From positions 31,950,501 through 32,014,500 of the forward strand of contig JAZHRO010000002.1 in NCBI GenBank assembly GCA_037157565.1: a stretch of 64,000 bases of DNA, written 5' to 3'. The notes under the pieces are model-generated. The model had not been told where the DNA came from. It saw only the letters and a list, made by a program, of their open reading frames with translations, and did no database searches. A program made the position numbers and the translations under genes. The stretch is from Thalassia testudinum. Its lineage: Eukaryota > Streptophyta > Magnoliopsida > Alismatales > Hydrocharitaceae. Below, piece by piece: positions 56,485-64,000 of this stretch; the first letter of the stretch is position 1, and each line of letters begins with the position of its first letter.

Positions 56485-58050
56485 GTCATGGCAGAATGAC
56501 AAGATGCTTTCTATCTCCTTATTAGGAACACACTTCCTAAGGATCTGATCTTTGCAATGCCTGAAAAGCCAAGGTTCTTCCCAGTAATAGTGTTTGGCCT
56601 CGGATCTAAGTCTGTCTTTTTGATGTCGAACCCAATCAGTGGGGAGGATTCTAGAAGCCAAGTAGTTGACAATGTCAGCATACCAGGGAAGATCAGAATG
56701 AATGACCAGCAATTGATCATCAGGGAAGTGATCAAAAATAGGTAAAGAAGGAGAAATCACTTCAGAAGGAAGGCGGGATAAGTGGTCAGCTACCACATTC
56801 TGTTTTCCAGCCTTATCACGAATCTCTAAATGAAACTCCTGTAAAAGTAGGATCCATCTAATCAAACGAGATTTCGCATCCTTCTTGGCGAGAAGATGTC
56901 GAACTGCAGTGTGGTCGGTGTAGACTATAATGTGGAAACCTAAAAGATAAGGTCTGAATTTCTCCAGTGCAAATACTACAGCTAGCAATTCCTTTTTCGT
57001 GACGGTGTAATTCCTCTGAGCTTCATCTAAGGTCTTGCTAGCGTAATAGATGACTGTGGGTTTCCCGTACAATTTTTGGCCAAGGACAGCCCCTGCTGCA
57101 TAATCAGACGCATCACACATGATCTCAAAAGGGTGAGACCAATCCAGAGGTTGCAGTATTGGTGCCTTGGTGACCAGATCATGAAGTGTCGTATAGGCAC
57201 GAACACAATCGTCAGAGATCTAGAAGTCTACATCTTTAGAGATGAGATTAGTGAGAGGTCAGGCTATTTTCGAGAAATCCACAATGAAGCGACGATAAAA
57301 ACCAACATGCCCGAGAAAAGATCTAATCTACTTGACCGACGAAGGTAGTGGTAATTCAGAAATCAACTTTACCTTCGCATGGTCAACCTCTATTCCTCTC
57401 TCAGAGATAAGGTGACCTAATACTAGTCCTTCTAGTACCATGAAATGTGATTTCTCCTGGGAAATTACTAGATTCACATTTATGCATCTTTGCAGGACCT
57501 TAGTCAGGTGGTATAAGCATGCATCAAATGTGCTCCCGAAGATCGAGAAGTCATCCATGAAGACTTCTAAGCAATCACCTACCAAGTCGGAAAAGATTGC
57601 AAACATACACCGCTGAAATGTACCAGGTGCGTTGCACAATCCAAAAGGCATCCTACGAAATGCAAAGGTTCCTTAGGGGTAGGTGAATGTCATTTTTTCC
57701 TCATCATCGGGGTGAATTTCCACCTGATTATATCCTGAATAGCCATCCAAAAAGCAGAAAAATCTATTCCCCGCCAGTCTTTCCAGTATCTGATCAATGA
57801 AGGGCAAAGGGAAATGATCTTTCTTAGTGGCTTGGTTGAGTTTTCAGTAATCTATACATACTCGCCACGAACTAGCAATGCATGTAGGGATGACTTCTCC
57901 ATAATTAGTGGTGATGATGGTAAGTCCGGCCTTCTTTGGCACAACCTGAACAGGACTTACCCATCTGCTGTTAAAAATGGGGAAGATAATTACATTGTCT
58001 AACCACTTAATCATTTCATTTTTCACCACCTCTTGCAATGTAGGGTTCAA
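56485..58050 (-). pseudogene. Reverse transcriptase and RNase H of element E
   Basis: Minus-strand pieces: 57844-58050 ([35 protein letters not shown], then TGA), the segment to 57652 with FCFLDGYSGYNQ and a TAA, 57328-57651 ([34 protein letters not shown] at 57328), then [12 protein letters not shown] with TGA and TAG, and 56482-57120 (RNase [40 protein letters not shown]). Active-site residues are present, but about six stops break the frame. Confidence 0.92.
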
Positions 58051-58797
58051 TCTATGCTGGGACTATCTAGTAGGTCTAGATCCTTCTTCAGTGAAAATCT
58101 TATGTGTGCAGTAAGAAGGACTAATGCCAATCAGGTCAGAAAGGCTCCATCCTATAGCCTGTCTATGTGCTCTCAGGATAGACAAGAGTCGTGATTCTTG
58201 ATCAGATGATAAGGAAGAGTTAATAATCACCAGAAAGGTCTGATTAGGTCCTAGGAACACATATTTGAGAGAATCAGGGAGAGGTTTGAGTTCAACAGAT
58301 ATAGGATCAGAAGGAGCAGGTGTGGAAGTTCCAGGAGATCCTAGAGATACTAAAGGAATAGGAGGTAGGTTCTCAGTCTCTAAAATGGGTATCTCAGTGG
58401 AAGTCAAGTTAGAGTCCAAAGAGTGTTGGGGTTCTAAGTTTAGTGAATCAATTAAGGTATCCTCAACCAACTAATCCAAAGAATCCAAGGAAAAGATTTC
58501 CTCAATTAAACTACAAGTCGGTCCTCTTTGGGCCTGAAAAATATCAATCTTTAGTTTCTGATCTCCGAACTTCAATTCTATAAGGCCCTCCTCACAATTA
58601 ATGTTTGCCTTGGCCGTAGCCAAGAAAGGTCTTCCTAAGATGATAGGTGTGTTCTAGATATCCTCTGGTACTTCCATGTCAAGGACTATAAACTCTATAA
58701 GAAAGTAAAAATCCTTGACCCGCACTATAACATCTTCCAACACTCCCTGAGGTGTCTTAACTGATCTGTCAGCTAATTACAGGGACACCTCGGTTGG
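58051..58797 (-). pseudogene. Protease end and protease-RT linker of element E
   Basis: 58063-58470 (135 codons) holds the Pro/Ser/Thr-rich linker, LKPLPDSLKYVFLG, IGWSLSDLIGISPSYCTHKI, then a TAG at 58063. Upstream, with TAA and TAG codons, LADRS, VLEDVIVRV and IILGRPFLATAKANI mark the end of protease. Stops near 58650 and 58765-58800 fit CAA/CAG changes in part. Confidence 0.85.
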
Positions 58798-60296
58798 CTA
58801 CAGATTGCCAACCTCGAAATGTGTTAGTAGAGAGGTTGGGATAAGATTGATGGAAGCACCTAAGTCTAGTAGTGCTCTGTTAAATGTGGTGTTACCTATC
58901 ATGCAGGATAGGAGAGGGGTGCCTGGATCTTTCAACTTAGTAGGGAGGGTACTGGAGATAATGGAACTAGCTTGTTCTGAGACGATGATTGGACTAATCC
59001 CTTTTTGAATCCTTGATTTATGCTTAGGTGTACATAGGTCTTTTAAAAACTTAGCGTAAAGAGGTATGTGGCGAATCGCATCTAACAAGGGGATGTTTAT
59101 GTGGACTTGCTCAAAGAGATTAAGAAAATCCTCCTCATGTGCCACACAGGTCTTTTTCTTTCCTTTCTCCTTCTTCTTTAAAGCTTCAGGAAAAGGTACA
59201 GAAGTGGTGACAAGAGGTTCAGTCCTAGGTAAAGGAGAAGCAGGAAAGGGAGGAGTGGAAGTAGAAGTAGAAGCGGGAAGAGGTGGATCTATGGTGCTTT
59301 TACCACTCCTAGTGACTATGGCATTCAGTTCGACCCTAGAAGTAGATGGTAATTCGATGTTAGGTAGCAGAGGTGGTTGAGTTTGTGCAAAAGAAGAATT
59401 TGGGTCTGTGAAAAGTTCAGTGTCATGCAAGGGTTGTGAAATGACATGTGCTTGACCTTGCACTACCAATCTAGGTTGAACATACCTCTGGGCAGGTATG
59501 TTCCTAGGGTTGGGTTGTGCTTCAGATGGGAGGGAATGTGCTTGACGAGACTCCGTCAAGTGTGATAGCTGGGCTCTCTTCTCAGCTAAGGCTGCGTCCT
59601 GTCTTTGCTGCATAGCAATATTCTATTGTTGCATATCAGCTAGAGCTTTCATGATAGACCCCAACTGGTCATCTCGAGTAGGCCCAGGTTGAGAGTATCG
59701 GGTGGGCCTAGGTTGGGGTTGCTGGTAGGTGGTGCTCGGATCGGGTTGTACTGTGGTGGTGTAGAAGGTTGTTGAAAAGGTCTCTGTGAATTTCCCGACC
59801 ACGAGAAATTTGGATGATTGTGCCATCCAGGGTTGTATGTTTGTGCAAAAGGGTCATTGTGAATGGCATGGAGCTCCTCCGGAGCTCCAAAAGGTGCAGG
59901 GAAGTCAGTGTAGGGAGGAACAAAGGTTCCTCCAACTGGTGAAGGATATGGAAATGGGAAATCTAGTAATGCAGATTGTGTCATAGAAAGATTATTCACA
60001 GTTTCCCTCCCTGTGGGAAATTAAGAAGTGTTTTGTGCTAGTGACTGAGAAGGAGATGATGAAGGTTTTGAAAGAAATTTCCATACTTCATCTACTTTCT
60101 TCTCGATTAAGCCCACTTTATCCAGTTGACTAGCGACTATCTCTAAGTCTCTGCTACTGTATTAGGCTTCGTGTACCCCTTATTTGAGTGGGAATGTGAG
60201 GACTTTCTATTAAACATACTCATCGAAGCATTATTAATAGAATTTTCGGCCACTGCTGCACATAGGGAGGGCGTGGCGTTGGGTTTATTTTTGAGG
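58798..60296 (-). pseudogene. Gag C-terminal region and protease active site of element E
   Basis: Two pieces: 59649-59999 (YNPGWHNHPNFSWSGN, Athila Gag C-terminal motif) and, after a frameshift, 58798-59613 (271 codons) with NAIVTRSGK, FPEALKKKEKGKKK, FLNLFEQVHINIPLLDAI, CTPKHKSRIQKG and the protease active site DLGAS (about 58853-58867 on +). Upstream of 59999 a Gag-like frame can be followed to about 60290, where element F cuts in. The capsid core, if present, lies beyond F. Confidence 0.88.
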
Positions 60297-61061
60297 TGAA
60301 GACAAATAGAGGAAGAAGAAAGAAGAAGAAGATATGGGGCTGGGCTTCAAACATTCGGGAAACTTCTCGGACGTCTTAACTGACGGGGGAGATGAGCATG
60401 CAAGGCGTGGAGTTGCGGTGGCTGCGATGGTGGTTGCTGGTGATGGCGGTGTGGGTATTATACGCTGAGGTGCTCACAGTAATGCAAACAAGCTCCAAAT
60501 GGCGGTGTGGCATGTCACAACCACGCCCACGGTGGTGGAGGCTTGTCACTACAGTTGAGGCTGGTGATGGTGGAGCGGATGAGAGTGGTGCACTTTCTGC
60601 ACAGTGAGGAAAGGGAATGAAGACCTCCCGAACACAATCGTCTCCCCCCTCTTGTAGCTACAGCCAATACATTTGAAATCACAGGAGACGGGAGCATATC
60701 CTCGTAAATGCTAGCAGCTGTAAGGAATGAATGGGCGTAGAAGGAGGACACGAAGCAGTTACCTGTAGAAGAAGAAGAATAATAATAATAAAATAATTAG
60801 GGTTATTTATACATAACTCCTTAACTTCTATGTTAATTAAAATAATGTATGTATTGCACCTAATTAGTTAACTAATCAAATCATCCAATTCTAAGTTAAT
60901 TCTAAATGAATTTAGATATGAATGCCACACATGAATTATGCGATTAAGCTAAAAATATGAATTAATTTATTTACATCCTAATGTATGATATCTAAATGTT
61001 AAAATTAACTTATTGTTTAGGCACTTAAATACTTAAATAGCCCACAAATATGGGCTAATCA
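60297..61061 (-). repeat. 3' LTR of element F (about 765 bp; left end uncertain)
   Basis: On the minus strand it starts TGATTAGCCCATATTTG at 61061 directly after the PPT; TAGCCCA/TGGGCTA can pair just inside the end. The other end is set at TGAAGACAAATAG (60297) because the Gag frame of E seems to run up to there; the matching target duplication is outside the window. Much shorter than the LTRs of A, B and D. GAA-rich at 60310-60335. Confidence 0.55.
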
Positions 61062-62300
61062 AATGCCCCCATGCCTAGTTTTTGCTAGTCCCTAGCAAAT
61101 CCAAGCAATAACCTAACACTCCAAGTAGACTAGCCAACCCAATCGGTCTTCCTTTAGAAACATGTTAAGTTCAGACTTTAGACCTAAGGTTCCCAAGTAG
61201 TTGCTAAGTTACAGACTAGTTCAGCTAAAGACAAGTTGCAGGCACAAGTTTCCCTGATTTCTAACTCTACCCTAGGGTTTTTTTGTCCCAGAGATTAAAG
61301 CATCCGTGCATGTGCATTGGTCTGAGTTATTTAAGGTTGGTATGATTGCCAACCTAGAAAGCGAGTTTTATTATTATTATTTTGTAATATATATTTCTTT
61401 ATTTGATTCCTCTAAGTTTAACCTTGGATCAGCCATCAACAAAGTCTATGTCAGATTCATTGTTCCCATCACCGAACCTCAAAGGGTGCCTAGCTTTCAA
61501 TGCTTCGAGATAGCACTGCCCATAGTGACCCCAAGAACTCTTGGCAATCGACACTTCGAGATAGTATCGCCCATGGATTTCTTGGCAATCGGCACTTCGA
61601 GATAGGGCCGCCCATGGTACCTAAACCGCACAATGCGCTTACATGCCCCCAGTAGGATGGATATCCTAAGAGACAAGTACCAAGGAAGTGACATGTTATC
61701 ATCGCATCCTCAAGGTGAGTATGTACTCCACCTCTCCTGCAGCAGGAACTCTTCCAATCAAATTATGTTTTCAAGCTTCTCCTAAGTCAAAACCAAGAGA
61801 ACCAACTTTTCTTTAAGAAATGAATTAGGGTGATCACTATTTACACAAGACCAAGTGTGTTTGAAATGTGGATGCTTAGGTTACAAGGACTCGTAAACCA
61901 AAAGGTAGAACAAGACACCAGATACTACCCATCCTTTAACTCAATCCCTAGTTTTCCTTCCTTAACCTCTTGAGGAATGGTCCACAACTTAACTCCTACT
62001 TAAGTTTTTAAGTCCACAAAGGAACCTAAAGGTCTAAAGCTAGTAGCTCACTTAGCTTCTAAAGTTCGACACCTAGAGTTAACTTAATCTAATCTAAAGT
62101 TCTAGTCTGCTTAAGAATGCAGGGCCAGCTAGTTAAGCTCAATATTCTTTTTTCTTTTTGAATGCAATATTCATGAATGAATGCAAAATGTAGACATGCT
62201 ATAAATAGATGCCTCAGTCCTATCACCCCATGCTTGGTTCAAACAATGTCCTCATTGGAAACAAAACAATTAAAGGAAGATATTACCTGAGGCGGAGAAT
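61062..62300 (-). other. 3' UTR of element F with PPT modules
   Basis: PPT: AACTAGGCATGGGGGCATT on the minus strand (61062-61080) behind a perfect stem TTTGCTAG/CTAGCAAA with a 3-base loop (61081-61099). Internal module: CAATG-AGGA-CATTG (62244-62257), then CCAAGCATGGGGTG (about 62224-62238). Three repeats of the '(G/C)CCTATCTCGAAGTG' kind (61499-61620) and GAGGATGCGATGATAACATG (61692-61713, minus strand) belong to the block shared with A and D. Confidence 0.75.
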
Positions 62301-63411
62301 GACAGGAGCTAAGACTCCTCAAGAGTGACCTCGTCAACCAAATGGCCATCCAAAGTAATGTATGGTTTTAACCGTTGGCCGTTGACGATAAAGGGAGTTG
62401 CCGAAGAGGAAGGGCTCTTGATCTCCATAGCTCCATGCAAAAACACTTTAGTGATTATGTAAGGTCCATCCCAGTGAGATTTTAATTTCCCTGGAAAAAG
62501 CTTAAGTCTGGAATTGAAAAGCTAGACTTGTTAGTTGGGCTCAAAGGTTTTTCTAAGGATATAATTATCATGCAAGACCTTAGTTCTCTCTTTATAAGTT
62601 TGACAGGTGTCATAAGCATCATTCCTCAGCTCCTCAAGCTCACTTAATTCCAGAAGTCGTGCCTTACCCGCCTTTTCTAAATCCATGTTGACACTTCGAA
62701 TACCCAAAGTGCCCTATGTTCCAGCTCAACGAGTAAATGGCATGCTTTCCCGTACACAATCCAAAAGGGAGATGTATCCAAAGGGGTCTTATAGGCCATT
62801 CGATACGCCCACAAAGCATCATCGAGCTTTTGGGACCAGTCCTTCCTATCAGGTCTAACGATCTTTTCTAAAATGTTCTTTATCTCCCCATTCGACACTT
62901 CAACTTGGCCACTCGTTTGAGGATGGTAAGGGGTAGCGACCTTGTGAGTCACTCCCAAACTCCTGAGTAGTCGATTGAAGTGGTAGTTCCAGAAATGAGG
63001 TCCCCTTTCACTTATAATGGTCTTGGAGCAGCCAAAATGAGATATGATATTAGCTTTCACAAATTTCAAGACCATAGAGTGGTCATTTGTGCGTGTAGGA
63101 ATGGCCTCTATCCATTTAGAGACATAATCAACTACCACCAAGATATATTCATAACCATGGGACGAAGGGAAGGGACCCATAAAGTCAATTTCCCAAACAT
63201 CAAAAATTTCAACAGGTTGAATAGGGTGTTGAGGCATCTCATTCCTCTTCCCAATCGTTCCAATCCGTTGACATCTAATATAGGCCTTAACAAAATTATG
63301 AGAATCCTTAAATAGTGAAGGCCACCAAAAACTGGACTGGTGAAACTTAAAAGTAGTTTTCTTAGCACTAAAGTGTCCTCCACAATGAAGTTCATGGCAA
63401 AAACTCAGCAC
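62300..63411 (-). pseudogene. Integrase of element F
   Basis: 62677-63411 (244 codons) has the zinc finger FCHE, CGGH and then KAYIRC, where the first Cys of the second pair is Tyr. The core has WEIDFMGPF, then IISERGPHF, in which the second catalytic Asp is Glu (GAA), and GQVEVSN with its Glu. [14 protein letters not shown] and the [13 protein letters not shown] block follow. After a frameshift near 62690 the C-terminal part continues to about 62300 with LKLFPGKLKSHW and VNGQRLKPY. Two altered key residues mean it is almost surely inactive. Confidence 0.9.
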
Positions 63412-64000
63412 ACTTTGTTACTCCTCTTCAGGCATGCATTGTCTCAATACTTGGTCTTGTCCAATTCTAAATAATTTAGGCTCTTCCTAATGAAAGTATC
63501 AAGCTTAGGAAATGAATCTCTTTCTTTTCTGCTCATCCCAAGAGCCAGGAGTTTCTCTAGTGACCAAGTAATTGACAGTATCAGCATACCAAGGTTAAGT
63601 TGGTGTTACCGCCATAAAGGTTTCATTAGGAAATGTCTCGCGGATGTCTCCAGATGGAGAGTCATCAAGTGGAAGGCGAGACAGGTGGTCAACCACAACA
63701 TTTTCTACTCCTTTTCACGTATCTCCAAGTCAAATTCTTGAAGGAGTAGGATCCACCTAATCAAACATGGCTTAGAATCCTTCTTAGCAATGAGATGTTT
63801 CACTGCCGCATGATCAGTGAAAATAACCACCTTAGATCCAAGAAGATAAGACCTAAACTTCTCTAGAGCAAAAACTACAGTAAGTAATTCCTTTTCAGTG
63901 GCGGTGTAGTTTTGCTGTGGTTCAGTTAAAGTCTTGCTAGCATAGTGCAGCACATGAGGGCTTCCCTTAACCCTTTGTCCAAGGACTGCTCCCACTGCAT
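63412..64000 (-). pseudogene. RNase H of element F (partial, runs off the window)
   Basis: 63705-63995: [38 protein letters not shown] (catalytic Glu), [10 protein letters not shown] (catalytic Asp), [18 protein letters not shown]. The frame shifts near 63705; the following LSR-type region is recognisable at 63650-63705 in another frame. RT would lie right of the window. Confidence 0.88.

Larger units (their letters stand above)
52435..60296 (-). mobile_element. Element E: decayed Athila-type gag-pol, minus strand
   Basis: Minus-strand order: gag (60296-about 59050), protease (about 58620-59000), RT-RNase H (56485-58050), integrase (55376-56484), 3' UTR, PPT (53775-53790) and LTR (52435-53774). 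The 5' part is cut by element F at about 60296. At least ten in-frame stops and several frameshifts are visible, so it is dead. The 3' UTR shares a 55-base block with element B. Confidence 0.88.
60297..64000 (-). mobile_element. Element F: Athila-type gag-pol, minus strand, 3' half
   Basis: 3' LTR (about 60297-61061), PPT, 3' UTR, integrase and RNase H are visible; RT, protease, gag and 5' LTR lie beyond 64000. It appears inserted in gag of E. Several frameshifts and a changed integrase active site show that it is inactive. Confidence 0.85.

Noticed and set aside
1..64000. Host genes, CRISPR arrays, rRNA or bacterial features
   Set aside because: No exon-like conserved non-transposon protein, no regular spacer array and no rRNA signature seen on either strand.

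Overview
The window looks like heterochromatic DNA from a flowering plant with a large, repeat-rich genome. I see no host gene, rRNA gene, functional tRNA gene or CRISPR array. Nearly every base can be placed in long-terminal-repeat (LTR) retrotransposons of the Ty3/gypsy class, mostly the Athila lineage. The evidence is primer-binding sites matching the 3' end of plant tRNA-Asp, DLG(A/T/S)S proteases, FMDDF reverse transcriptases, DDE integrases, TG...CA repeats, 'aagcatggggg' polypurine tracts (PPT) and 5-bp target duplications. The species cannot be named from this sequence.

Layout. (1) 1-7960: element A, + strand, entered inside its 5' LTR. It is young, non-autonomous, and has two intact ORFs. 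(2) 7961-8870: unassigned. (3) About 8871-44825: an old element D, interrupted by a reverse LTR-like block (12.1-16.1 kb) and by element B (18672-42682, target duplication ACAGT/ATAGT). B is interrupted by element I (24040-37519, TTCGC/TTCTC). I is interrupted inside its reverse transcriptase by a reverse B-family LTR (27891-32245), which itself contains a solo LTR C (29093-30989, perfect GTATG duplication). That makes five nested levels. (4) 44826-46626: two reverse LTR fragments, G and H. (5) 46627-53774: a palindrome of about 7.1 kb made of two inverted LTRs plus leader-like arms around an AT-rich centre. (6) 53775-60296: element E, minus strand, a decayed gag-pol whose 3' LTR is the right end of the palindrome. 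(7) 60297-64000: element F, minus strand, with its 3' LTR, integrase and part of RNase H; it runs off the window.

How the parts may work together. I, E and F carry (broken) RT, RNase H and integrase. A and B carry only a capsid-less mini-Gag plus protease, so they must have been copied and integrated by proteins made elsewhere. A shares a 25-base leader motif with I (23 of 25 identical), which would suit packaging in trans.

The most notable signals are non-coding. Each of the six elements whose 3' regions are visible (A, B, D, E, F, I) carries two copies of a 'small hairpin followed by purine tract' module, one just after the coding region and one at the 3' LTR, with paired changes between families that keep the stems. 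Different families also share other conserved 3'-UTR blocks. LTR I carries a tRNA-like A box/B box pair, and LTR A carries an AGCT-rich tract and a TTGGCGCC array. All alignments and counts were made by eye.
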